A stretch of 64,000 bases of DNA. Origin: a virus. Location of the stretch: IMG/VR virus record IMGVR_UViG_3300030339_000012, positions 33,085 through 97,084 of that record; one strand, given 5' to 3'. Both the position numbers and the translations under genes were made by a program. Each line of letters opens with the position of its first letter. Position 1 is the stretch's first letter. The notes beneath the pieces are model-generated. The model did no database searches and was not told where the DNA came from. It saw only the letters and a program-made list of their open reading frames with translations. Shown one piece after another: positions 25,674 to 32,989 of this stretch.

Positions 25674-26618
25674 ATGATAAAAAAATATAACATGTTTCTA
25701 TTAAATGAAAATATATCTATGTCAAATGAAGATATAATTGAAATACTAAAATCATTAGAGACAGAAGACAATAAAAACTCTATTTTAATTAAAAGATTAG
25801 TTAATTATACTGATAAAAGTGGTAAGAATGTACTAATGAGCGTAGTATCATCTAATAATATTGATTTAATAGATTATATTTTGAAATTTGATGTAAATTT
25901 AAACCAAGTAGTAACAAGTACTGGAGAAAACGTATTATTTTTTTGTAAAAACATTAATGTATTTAAAAAATTATATGAATTAGGAGCCAATGCGAATCAA
26001 ATTACTAAAATTGATCGTACAGTATTAAATTCACTATCAAGAAAGAAATTATTTAATGTTGAGTTATATCAAAAAATAATTACAGATGATGTTGATATAA
26101 ATAAAATTGATATGAATAATGAATCTGTTCTTACTGGATCTATATTAAATAAAAAAATATTGGAATTATTATTAAATAACAATGTGAATTTGAATGGATT
26201 GGATCAATCAAATTTTTTATATAGGTTATCTTATGAACTAAATTATTATCCTAAAAAACAAAATATAATATTAGACATATTTAAAATCCTATTTAAAAAT
26301 GGAATGATAATTCAAAACGAGACAAATTTTATAAATATATTAAGATTAGATTCAAATAATATAGATATTATATATGATTTCATTGTTCCACTAAATAAAT
26401 ATATAACTGATAATATGATAATATTAATTTATGATAAATTATGTCATGAATCTGGAATGGATAGAATAAAGATGGCTAATAAATTATTGAGATTAGGCTC
26501 ATATCCTAAATTCTACAATAAGTTAAAAAATAGTTTTAGAGAACAATTCTATATCGAATTCGCTGATTATATAAAGGAGAATCCATTTTATGAAGATGCC
26601 GAAAAATTTAACTTGTAA
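25674..26618 (+). CDS. Ankyrin-repeat protein with both terminal tags
   Basis: 314 residues. N-terminus MIKKYNMFLLNENISM contains LLNE, an [IL]xE processing-like site. Residues 45-190 contain ankyrin-like repeats (GKNVLMSVVSSNNIDLIDYI, TGENVLFFCKNINVFKKLYE, NESVLTGSILNKKILELLL). The end is YEDAEKFNL. Ankyrin repeats bind proteins. A packaged, host-directed ankyrin effector is a possible reading, by analogy with T4 internal proteins. Confidence 0.7.
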   Translation: MIKKYNMFLLNENISMSNEDIIEILKSLETEDNKNSILIKRLVNYTDKSGKNVLMSVVSSNNIDLIDYILKFDVNLNQVVTSTGENVLFFCKNINVFKKLYELGANANQITKIDRTVLNSLSRKKLFNVELYQKIITDDVDINKIDMNNESVLTGSILNKKILELLLNNNVNLNGLDQSNFLYRLSYELNYYPKKQNIILDIFKILFKNGMIIQNETNFINILRLDSNNIDIIYDFIVPLNKYITDNMIILIYDKLCHESGMDRIKMANKLLRLGSYPKFYNKLKNSFREQFYIEFADYIKENPFYEDAEKFNL

Positions 26619-26619
26619 T

Positions 26620-26631
26620 ATTAATATATAC
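26620..26631 (+). promoter_or_regulatory. Candidate late promoter element
   Basis: ATTAATATATAC directly before the gene at 26638; only six bases to the ATG, so the transcript would be leaderless or nearly so if this is real. Confidence 0.3.
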
Positions 26632-26637
26632 ACAAAT

Positions 26638-27000
26638 ATGAAACATTTAAAAAAATTTGAGACTAATTATAACTATAGTAGCACTGAGCCATATATTATA
26701 GAATTTGAAATAGTAAATAAAATAATTGAGTTTATTAAAACAAATAAGTTGAAATATATTGACAATATTAAAATATATGATGGTGAATATTATATAACAT
26801 TAGGAAAAATTGGAAATTATGACAATACTTTATTGAAATATAAATATCCAGGTGATGAGCCAATAGAAATTATGATAGGCATACCTAGAAATGAAGGAGT
26901 TGATATTAATAATAGTATATTAGAACAAATAAGAAAATTAACAGAAGAAGATATTAACGTTCTACATACTAAACAAGCATCATCAAAATTTAACATATAA
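26638..27000 (+). CDS. Doubly tagged small protein (N-tag and KFNI end)
   Basis: The ATG at 26638 is chosen because it yields the N-tag MKHLKKFETNYN; an upstream in-frame start at 26590 would overlap the previous gene and bury the tag. 120 residues with a beta-rich middle (IKIYDGEYYITLGKIGNYDN), ending KQASSKFNI. Function unknown. Confidence 0.6.
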   Translation: MKHLKKFETNYNYSSTEPYIIEFEIVNKIIEFIKTNKLKYIDNIKIYDGEYYITLGKIGNYDNTLLKYKYPGDEPIEIMIGIPRNEGVDINNSILEQIRKLTEEDINVLHTKQASSKFNI

Positions 27001-27021
27001 CACAAAAATAACATAAAAATT

Positions 27022-27510
27022 ATGGAATATTACGATCAATCGTATTTAGACTTATTCAAAAAAGTTAATACCCAAAAAATTGAAACATCAAATCAATCAT
27101 ATGAACAATTAAGAGGAAATGATAACTCATTTAATTCTCAAATGTTAAAAGAAACTCCTGATTATACTAATTATAACAAAAATTATAGTAATTTTAATAA
27201 TCAAAATTTAAATGAAGTAAGAAGACAAGAATACTCACAAGATTTCAATATTAATGAATTTAATATTGAAACAAGAGTAAATGGTCAGATTATAAATGAA
27301 GTTAAACAAGAGGAAAAAGGAAATAAGTTAAATGAAGTTATGCAAAAACTTCGTGACGAAAGACTAAATGAAATTAAACAATCACAAGAACTTCAAAGTT
27401 TAAATGAAAATATTGATTTTTCAAATTCTGATTACATATCAGTAGAAATGTTTGAAAAAGCAAGATACAATTCAATGATGCAAGTCGCTAATAGAATTAA
27501 TCCAAGATGA
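27022..27510 (+). CDS. Asn/Gln-rich hypothetical protein
   Basis: Not recognised. 162 residues. Asn/Tyr/Gln-rich first half with recurring LNEVRRQE, INEVKQEE, LNEVMQKL, LNEIKQS units about every 20-30 residues, probably helical repeats. Located among late genes. Confidence 0.55.
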   Translation: MEYYDQSYLDLFKKVNTQKIETSNQSYEQLRGNDNSFNSQMLKETPDYTNYNKNYSNFNNQNLNEVRRQEYSQDFNINEFNIETRVNGQIINEVKQEEKGNKLNEVMQKLRDERLNEIKQSQELQSLNENIDFSNSDYISVEMFEKARYNSMMQVANRINPR

Positions 27511-27522
27511 AATATAATAAAA

Positions 27523-27744
27523 ATGAAATTGGAAATGTTTAAAGAATATTACATAGGAAGAAAAGGTTTTTATCATAATAAAAATGTAATAATTATATCT
27601 AACAGATACGATGAAATCGAGTATCAAGATTTTGGTTTTATTTTTGACAATTTTGAGATTTCTATTTTTTTTGATGATGGTTCTAAAAAAATAGTTAAAT
27701 TGAAAGGCAATTTAATAAAAAGACAAATTAAACTAAAATTTTAA
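27523..27744 (+). CDS. Small beta-rich protein
   Basis: Not recognised. 73 residues, alternating hydrophobic strands (YQDFGFIFDNFEISIFFDDG), ends KRQIKLKF. Confidence 0.5.
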   Translation: MKLEMFKEYYIGRKGFYHNKNVIIISNRYDEIEYQDFGFIFDNFEISIFFDDGSKKIVKLKGNLIKRQIKLKF

Positions 27745-27759
27745 AAATGATTTTTATTA

Positions 27760-27771
27760 TTTAATATATAC
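27760..27771 (+). promoter_or_regulatory. Candidate late promoter element
   Basis: TTTAATATATAC, 20 bases before the ATG at 27792; identical to the copy at 16077. Confidence 0.45.
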
Positions 27772-27791
27772 AAAAAAACAGAAACATACAC

Positions 27792-28058
27792 ATGAATAAG
27801 ATCAAAGATTTTAAACAATATAATGAAAGTTTATCTTTAACTGAAAAATTGTCAGATTTACAAATAGAATACAGAGAATATTTCAAATTTATACTTGATT
27901 GTTATGATGTAAAATCACCAGCCAAATTATCAGATGAAAAGAAAAGTGAATTCTTTGATAACGTAAACAAGTATTGGACTAAAGGAAAAGGTGCAACTAA
28001 AGATTTAGATAAAATAAAAATAGATATCTGCGGTGAAGAAAAAGTAATTAAAAAATAA
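27792..28058 (+). CDS. Small protein with head-targeting-like N-terminus
   Basis: 88 residues starting MNKIKDFKQYNESLSLTEKL, the clearest example of the MxKIKxFxxYNE pattern. The rest (KSPAKLSDEKKSEFFDNVNKY) is of a type seen in short phage structural or internal proteins. Exact late-type element upstream. Confidence 0.65.
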   Translation: MNKIKDFKQYNESLSLTEKLSDLQIEYREYFKFILDCYDVKSPAKLSDEKKSEFFDNVNKYWTKGKGATKDLDKIKIDICGEEKVIKK

Positions 28059-28067
28059 TATATATAC
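28056..28067 (+). promoter_or_regulatory. Candidate late promoter element
   Basis: TAATATATATAC overlapping the stop of the previous gene, 25 bases before the ATG at 28093. Confidence 0.35.
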
Positions 28068-28092
28068 AATATAAAAATAAAATAATAAACAC

Positions 28093-28620
28093 ATGAAAGA
28101 TAGCAAATTAAATAATCTACTTAGCATTGATAATTTCTCTGAAAAAGAAGTTTTCAAAAACGCAAAAGCAACTAAAAGAACTGAAGTAGCAAAAGACATT
28201 TTAGAAAGAAAAGAAGAATCTGGTGAAAACGTATCAGAAAAATCAAAAACCAAAGAAGAACATTCATATGGTAAATTAAACAACCTTTGTGATCTTGAAA
28301 ATTTTACTGAAAAAGATTTTTTCAAAAGTTATGGTCCAACTAAACGTACTGATGTAGCAAAAGACATTCTTAAAGAATTCAAAAACATCAAAGCAGATGA
28401 TGACGAAGATGATGATAAATATGAAAAGAAAGGTAAAGTCGTAAAAAAACTTAAAGATGACGATAAGAAAGATAAAGACGATAAGAAAAAACCAATGAGC
28501 AAATCTAAAAAAGAAGATGAAGATGAAGATGACAAAGATGGAAAAAAAGAATTGTCAGCAGCTCAAAAGAAATTACCTGAAAGTTTACAAAAGGTTATGC
28601 TAAAAAGAATGAACAAATAA
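28093..28620 (+). CDS. Internally duplicated, Lys/Asp-rich protein
   Basis: 175 residues. Two copies of a 34-residue unit at about 3-37 and 57-91 share KLNNL, L.IDNFSEK and the core TKRTxVAKDIL. Residues 100-150 are an extreme charged low-complexity tract (KKDKDDKKKPMSKSKKEDED). The end, KKLPESLQKVMLKRMNK, is an amphipathic helix. The make-up recalls phage scaffold or core proteins, but this is not established. Confidence 0.6.
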   Translation: MKDSKLNNLLSIDNFSEKEVFKNAKATKRTEVAKDILERKEESGENVSEKSKTKEEHSYGKLNNLCDLENFTEKDFFKSYGPTKRTDVAKDILKEFKNIKADDDEDDDKYEKKGKVVKKLKDDDKKDKDDKKKPMSKSKKEDEDEDDKDGKKELSAAQKKLPESLQKVMLKRMNK

Positions 28621-28624
28621 AATT

Positions 28625-28975
28625 ATGAAAAAAACTTATTTTTTTGGATGGACAAATATTAAAAAATTTATTACTGAAATAATAAAAATGTATTCGAATA
28701 AAGATTCTTATTTTTCTAAAAAGAGAGTAGAATCATCTATTGCATTTATAATTGGACAATGGGGTATGATTTATTTTTTACTTCAATCAATAAGCACATT
28801 ATCAGCGGGAGATTTCGCAATCTGGGCTGGTGTAGAATTTGCAGTAGCTGGATATATTGTTCATTATATACAGCAAGAAAAAAAGGTTATAAATACTGTT
28901 GATACTACTAAAACTGATTCTAATGATAATACAACAGCAATCAATACAGTTAAAACTGACTCTACTGAAAAATAA
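28625..28975 (+). CDS. Small membrane protein, possible holin
   Basis: 116 residues. Two hydrophobic helices (IAFIIGQWGMIYFLLQSI at about 38-56 and FAIWAGVEFAVAGYIVHYI at about 65-85) with a short turn and a hydrophilic Thr/Asp-rich tail. Small two-helix proteins of this kind in Bacteroidetes phages are sometimes called holins. There is no lysin next to it, so this is tentative. Confidence 0.5.
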   Translation: MKKTYFFGWTNIKKFITEIIKMYSNKDSYFSKKRVESSIAFIIGQWGMIYFLLQSISTLSAGDFAIWAGVEFAVAGYIVHYIQQEKKVINTVDTTKTDSNDNTTAINTVKTDSTEK

Positions 28976-28991
28976 TTCACAAAATTAAAAC

Positions 28992-29026
28992 AAAAAAAAG
29001 CTTCATTTTTTATGAAGCTTTTTTTT
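28992..29026. terminator. Bidirectional terminator
   Basis: A 15-bp stem (28992-29006 with 29012-29026) with A8 and T8 flanks, between the convergent gene ends at 28975 and 29025. Confidence 0.9.
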
Positions 29027-29777
29027 ATTTTGACATTTTTAATTCTTCATCTTTAATTCTATTCTTTGAAACATTAAAATATTTTATATCTAATTCAATT
29101 CCTATGAAATTTCTATCATATCTTAAACATGCAATTCCAGTTGTTCCACTACCCATGCAATTATCTAATACAGTATCACCTTTTTCAGTGTATGTCTTTA
29201 TTAACTCACTCAGTAAATCTATGGATTTTTCTGTTGGATGCTTTACTATACTTGGATGAGGTTTAGGAAATTTCCAAATTGATTTAGGGTATTTTAAAGT
29301 TGTTCCTGCTCTTGAATCATCAGTACTTTTAAATTTACCATAATTTTGATTCTTAGGAATTTTATTCATATATGTTTTACCTTTAGAATGTAAAGGAACT
29401 CCAGTGTCTATCATTTGAGGAAAATACTTAGGTAATTTCTTATAAAATACTGCAATCTGCTCATGTGATCTAAGTGGCATACGTTTAGAATTTAAAAATC
29501 CTGTTGTCAATTCTTTGTCCCAAATAATATCATATCTAAACATCTTTCTATTGCTATTAACCAAGTCCACATAGAACAATCCTTGAGCAAACAATACAAT
29601 TGCACCATTAGACTTTATTATTCTCTTATACTGCTCCCATAAAGGTTCAAATGGTATTTTCAAATCTTTTTTATTTTGGGTAACTCCAAAAGGCAAATCG
29701 CACAAAATCAAATCAACAGATTTATCTGGAATATCTATCATCATCTCTAAGCAATCACCATTTTTTAAATCATACAT
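29025..29777 (-). CDS. DNA methyltransferase, beta class (N6-adenine or N4-cytosine)
   Basis: 250 residues. Catalytic motif IV CDLPFGVTQN (27-31 DLPFG, a DPPY variant) precedes the target region and the AdoMet-binding motif I VLDNCMGSGTTGIACL near residue 205, the motif order of beta-class enzymes. HPTEKSIDLLSELI is the usual motif X-like segment. No cognate nuclease is nearby, so it is an orphan, probably modifying phage DNA against restriction. Last gene of the leftward operon. Confidence 0.92.
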   Translation of the reverse strand: MYDLKNGDCLEMMIDIPDKSVDLILCDLPFGVTQNKKDLKIPFEPLWEQYKRIIKSNGAIVLFAQGLFYVDLVNSNRKMFRYDIIWDKELTTGFLNSKRMPLRSHEQIAVFYKKLPKYFPQMIDTGVPLHSKGKTYMNKIPKNQNYGKFKSTDDSRAGTTLKYPKSIWKFPKPHPSIVKHPTEKSIDLLSELIKTYTEKGDTVLDNCMGSGTTGIACLRYDRNFIGIELDIKYFNVSKNRIKDEELKMSK

Positions 29778-29826
29778 ATTATTTTGTTATTTTATATTAT
29801 TTTATTTTATATTATTTTATATGTTA

Positions 29827-30144
29827 TTATTGGTAAAAAGATTTAATTTTTTTGCAATATCCTTTATATTTTGTTGGAATATCACTATCAAAATCACAAA
29901 TATTCCATTCCTGTTGATTAATCATTGAAGATAATGTTCTTTGGGAATTTTCTCCAAACATTATCTTATGAGAAGGATGAGAATCTACCCAAGCTCCATG
30001 TAGCATACTCCAATAAACTAATGATTCCCATTTAGTTGAAATTTCCATTGGACAAAATAATTCTACAGTATCACCAGCATATATATTTTTACCAAAATCA
30101 TCTTTGTATATTAAATATTTCTTCTTATAATTTTGTATTGTCAT
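29827..30144 (-). CDS. Conserved small phage protein
   Basis: 105 residues. DDFGKNIYAGDTVELFCPME, SLVYWSMLHGAWVDSHPSHK and TLSSMINQQEW form a layout I recall from many phages (a DxxGxxIxxGDxV beta module followed by HPxHK), function unknown. Overlaps the upstream gene by 20 bases. Confidence 0.65.
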   Translation of the reverse strand: MTIQNYKKKYLIYKDDFGKNIYAGDTVELFCPMEISTKWESLVYWSMLHGAWVDSHPSHKIMFGENSQRTLSSMINQQEWNICDFDSDIPTKYKGYCKKIKSFYQ

Positions 30145-30343
30145 TTGATTTAGAAATTATTTCATTTAATTTATCAAGTCTTATTTTTATTTTTTCTTTT
30201 CTTATTTGTTCAATCTTATATTGTTGACTTAATATAGTCCACTCCTTTAACATGCTAGTAACTGAATTTGTCTTTATTTGATCAGGTAATTCATCTCGAC
30301 TGAATTTAACATCAAATTTTGTTTCGTCTATTGTTATTTTCAT
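30125..30343 (-). CDS. Hypothetical small protein
   Basis: Not recognised. 72 residues with a charged C-terminal helix (QIRKEKIKIRLDKLNEII). ATGA overlap with the upstream gene. Confidence 0.55.
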   Translation of the reverse strand: MKITIDETKFDVKFSRDELPDQIKTNSVTSMLKEWTILSQQYKIEQIRKEKIKIRLDKLNEIISKSNDNTKL

Positions 30344-30924
30344 TTTAATTTTTTTAATTTTTTATATCTAATATATGATTTTGTTTCTTGATGTTCATAA
30401 TAACTCCAAATTTCTTTCAATTGAGATTCATCTTTAATACGACTTTCATCATCAATCTCTATAACATTAACATAAAATGTTTTTGGTGTGAAAGGAATTT
30501 TTATTGTTTGTTTGCTTGTAATACTTTCATTCTTATTATTAAGTGCTCCGCCAGTATATGATGAATTATTTTCATCAACAAAAACAATTGCATCCAAATA
30601 ATATGGACTACCATCAGTTGATACTTTAAAAACAGCACTACAACGATTATTCTGAAATAACATTTCACTATCATCCATAGTCACATCAATCCATTCATCA
30701 TCAGTACACATGATAGGTGCAATTGGCTTAAAATTAGCTAATTTTGTAAAATAACTAATAGCATATGACGCTGAAAACCCAGAATGTCCTTGTTTAGAAA
30801 AAACTTCTAGTAACTCTAACACATTTTCTTGTACCCATTTATCTGGATCATTTTCACATTCTTCAACAGGTTTATAACCTATTTTTAGAAATTCTCTTTT
30901 AGCGTGTTCTATTAAATTACTCAT
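30340..30924 (-). CDS. Conserved phage protein of unknown function
   Basis: 194 residues. LIEHAKREFLKIGYKP, WVQENVLELLEVFSKQGHSG, YFTKLANFKPIAPIMCTDDEW and NNRCSAVFKVSTDGSPYYLDAIVF are hallmarks of a protein found in many unrelated phages, with no known role. It ends in a basic tail, YIRYKKLKKLK. Central gene of the leftward operon. Confidence 0.75.
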   Translation of the reverse strand: MSNLIEHAKREFLKIGYKPVEECENDPDKWVQENVLELLEVFSKQGHSGFSASYAISYFTKLANFKPIAPIMCTDDEWIDVTMDDSEMLFQNNRCSAVFKVSTDGSPYYLDAIVFVDENNSSYTGGALNNKNESITSKQTIKIPFTPKTFYVNVIEIDDESRIKDESQLKEIWSYYEHQETKSYIRYKKLKKLK

Positions 30925-31234
30925 TTTTATTATCTACTATTTTTCCAAGTTTATTTCTTCTTAATATATTATTAAATACTTTGTATAATTCTGTATCAGA
31001 TTCTAATTTATTTATGATTTGATTTGCTTCTAATATCAACAATTTTTCATGCTCATTTTTTTTTTCATCTTCAGTCATATTCAGAAGTCTATCAATTTCA
31101 CATCTATAAACATCTAATTGATTTTTTTTTAATTCTTTAAATAATTTATTGATTTGTTCGAACTGTTTATTACTTTCATAAAATGGATTAATTGAATTGA
31201 TTATAGTTTTTATTATATCTTTAAAAAGTTTCAT
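30917..31234 (-). CDS. Helical small protein
   Basis: The start is set at the ATG of the ATGA overlap (31234), not the longer frame that runs into the upstream gene. 105 residues, helical and charged (EQINKLFKELKKNQLDVY). Not recognised. Confidence 0.55.
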   Translation of the reverse strand: MKLFKDIIKTIINSINPFYESNKQFEQINKLFKELKKNQLDVYRCEIDRLLNMTEDEKKNEHEKLLILEANQIINKLESDTELYKVFNNILRRNKLGKIVDNKNE

Positions 31235-31494
31235 TTTAATTTTTTTAATTTTTTTAATTTTTCTTTTCTTGAATTGTAATTTATATATCTGTGACATCTA
31301 TTACAAGCCCAACTATCTGGCTCATATTGTTTATCTGGTTGATATGGTTTGTGACCATTTATTTTACAAATCAATGGCATAAATGTATCATCAAAAGTAA
31401 TTCTATCAAAATTTTTAATTAATTTCCAAGTTTTATTCCAATTCTTATATTTAATATAATGAAATAAATTTTGTGTTTCTCTACCACATCCCAT
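31231..31494 (-). CDS. Small zinc-finger protein with basic tail
   Basis: 87 residues. CKINGHKPYQPD...WACNRCHRYI is an H/C-C2 type zinc site of the sort seen in many phage small proteins. It ends NSRKEKLKKLKKLK, an extreme version of the basic tail. Overlaps both neighbours. Confidence 0.65.
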   Translation of the reverse strand: MGCGRETQNLFHYIKYKNWNKTWKLIKNFDRITFDDTFMPLICKINGHKPYQPDKQYEPDSWACNRCHRYINYNSRKEKLKKLKKLK

Positions 31495-31735
31495 AACTAT
31501 TCAACATTTTTATTTTTAATTTTCTATATTCTTTTATTGACATAAAATCACATTCAAGATACCAACTTTGAATAGTGGTTCCAAATTTTACAGAATATAA
31601 AATATCAGATAAATTATCTGAATATCGATATGAATATCCATATATTTTATATGTTTTATACTCCTTGAGATTCCATCCATAAATATTTTTAGAATTATTT
31701 ATGAATATAACGTTATCACCAACATGAAACTTCAT
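31481..31735 (-). CDS. Small KVGD-type protein with basic tail
   Basis: 84 residues. FHVGDNVIFINNSKNIYGW, YKTYKIYGYSY and CDFMSIKEYRKLKIKMLN parallel the proteins at 35179, 35436, 35758 and 38132: a small beta-barrel followed by FMSxKEYRKLK. Member of the tail family on the opposite strand. Confidence 0.65.
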   Translation of the reverse strand: MKFHVGDNVIFINNSKNIYGWNLKEYKTYKIYGYSYRYSDNLSDILYSVKFGTTIQSWYLECDFMSIKEYRKLKIKMLNSYGMW

Positions 31736-31745
31736 ATTTTAGATA

Positions 31746-31934
31746 TTAAAAATTAAATGATTTGTTTTGTGTTTTTGGTTTTTCTGATGTGAATAATGCA
31801 TCGAATTGTCTCTTGTTAAATTCTGTGTCTCCATATTGTCCATCAACATGATATTTATTGTCTTTGGTGTGTGAATAATTGTAGGTTTTGTTATTTTCAA
31901 ACTGCCCGTAATCTAGCTTACATATAGCTCTCAT
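31746..31934 (-). CDS. Very small protein ending KSFNF
   Basis: 62 residues, beta-rich (CKLDYGQFENNKTYNYSHTK) and ending QNKSFNF, similar to the KFNL/KFNI ends. Not recognised. Confidence 0.5.
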   Translation of the reverse strand: MRAICKLDYGQFENNKTYNYSHTKDNKYHVDGQYGDTEFNKRQFDALFTSEKPKTQNKSFNF

Positions 31935-31951
31935 TATTATTTATTTATTTT

Positions 31952-32242
31952 TTATAATATATTTATTACTTTACCATATACATTTTTGGTCCAGCCATTT
32001 ATGTGTCCTTTATTGTTACCGATAAGAACTCCTTGTTCTAAGTTTTTTGATTTTACTAAGTGAGTATATAATTTTCCGTGATATTTACAATAAACAATAT
32101 CTCCTACATTTACTGATTCCCAAGTAGCTGGTTCTAATGTTACAGGTTGTTTTGATTTTATTAATGGAAGCATTGAGTTTCCTGGCTCTTTACTAATAAT
32201 TGTTTCTCCAGCTAAAAGTCTTTCAACTTTATTATTTGTCAT
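31952..32242 (-). CDS. S24/S26 peptidase-fold small protein
   Basis: 96 residues. GNSMLPLIKSKQPVTLEP (S23) matches the nucleophile motif of LexA/UmuD and signal-peptidase folds (GxSMxPxI), followed by VNVGDIVYCKYHGKLYTHLV and GVLIGNNKGHINGW. The catalytic Lys cannot be placed with confidence, and no DNA-binding domain is present, so it may be an inactive or stand-alone domain. Related short proteins occur in many phages. Confidence 0.7.
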   Translation of the reverse strand: MTNNKVERLLAGETIISKEPGNSMLPLIKSKQPVTLEPATWESVNVGDIVYCKYHGKLYTHLVKSKNLEQGVLIGNNKGHINGWTKNVYGKVINIL

Positions 32243-32250
32243 ATGATTTT

Positions 32251-32538
32251 TTATTTATAATTATAATTATGATGAACTGATGCAAAAACTCTTCCACTAA
32301 CTTCTATATTACTATAAATTCCTTCTGGCGTGTCACATTTTATATCATAATTTACTGTGTAACCATCATTACTCCATTCTGCAGTTATAATTGATCCACA
32401 ATTATATACTCTATTCCAATCATTAAATCCTTTACCTCCGTGATCACAAGAAGAACCACAATATGGACATGTTTTATATTCTTTATTGTGATTCCAATCA
32501 AAATCACCTTTTTGTCCGTTTAAAATGTATTTTGTCAT
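32251..32538 (-). CDS. Zinc-ribbon small protein (Lar-like)
   Basis: 95 residues. YKTCPYCGSSCDHGGKGF...VYNCGS gives a CPxCG-type zinc ribbon. Restriction alleviation (Lar-type) proteins start like this, but the second half (beta-rich, YTVNYDIKCD) is not diagnostic. First gene of the leftward operon ending in the methyltransferase, which would fit an anti-restriction role (inference). Confidence 0.55.
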   Translation of the reverse strand: MTKYILNGQKGDFDWNHNKEYKTCPYCGSSCDHGGKGFNDWNRVYNCGSIITAEWSNDGYTVNYDIKCDTPEGIYSNIEVSGRVFASVHHNYNYK

Positions 32539-32544
32539 AAAAAG

Positions 32545-32575
32545 TTTGTGTTATTAAATAATTTTGTTATCTTTG
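32545..32575 (+). promoter_or_regulatory. Bacteroidetes-type promoter
   Basis: TTTG at 32545-32548, 19-base spacer, TATCTTTG at 32568-32575, an almost perfect match. It faces right, towards the large accessory operon at 32763, leaving a 180-base leader. No equally good minus-strand promoter for the methyltransferase operon is visible in the gap. Confidence 0.8.
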
Positions 32576-32709
32576 CAAAATCTAGTTGAGTCTAGTTCGG
32601 TTTAAAATTATATCACTTATATCACATAAATAAAAAAAGTTTTATATTTTTTAAAAACATTCAATTCAAAAAAGTATATATAAAAATTAAAGATAAAATA
32701 ATACATAAA

Positions 32710-32758
32710 ATGAAGAAAAAATTAGATAAATATTAGATTATTAAAAAATAATCTAATA
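32710..32758 (+). promoter_or_regulatory. Leader peptide and hairpin before the accessory operon
   Basis: A nine-codon frame (MKKKLDKY, 32710-32736) ends inside the left arm of a 12-bp perfect hairpin (32731-32742 with 32747-32758, AAAA loop). A short A-run and the ATG at 32763 follow. The arrangement could couple leader translation to expression of the operon; no T tract follows directly. Confidence 0.4.
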
Positions 32759-32762
32759 AAAA

Positions 32763-32987
32763 ATGAAAAGAATCAAATGTAAAAAATCAGATGTAGTAAC
32801 TGACAACAGAACCTACAACATTCTAAATAATGATAATACAGATCCTTATTGGGACGAAGGATTACACTTTTATCCAGAACAATCAAGAATAACAAGAAAG
32901 TTTAAAAAGAAACAATTGCTAATGTATCAAATAAGAATGTATAAAACTTGGAAGCACAATAGAAGTAATCAATATAAAGTAAAATAA
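32763..32987 (+). CDS. Small basic protein
   Basis: 74 residues. LHFYPEQSRITRKFKKKQLLMYQIR gives a very basic C-terminal half related to the RKxKL tails. First gene of the operon. Not recognised. Confidence 0.55.
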   Translation: MKRIKCKKSDVVTDNRTYNILNNDNTDPYWDEGLHFYPEQSRITRKFKKKQLLMYQIRMYKTWKHNRSNQYKVK

Positions 32988-32989
32988 TT

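Noticed and set aside
26590-26637. Upstream start for the gene at 26638
   Set aside because: It overlaps the preceding coding end and hides the N-terminal tag at the later ATG.
28329-28535. Ser-rich minus-strand frame opposite the Lys/Asp tract
   Set aside because: It is the reverse complement of GAT/GAA/AAA codons and carries no other signal.
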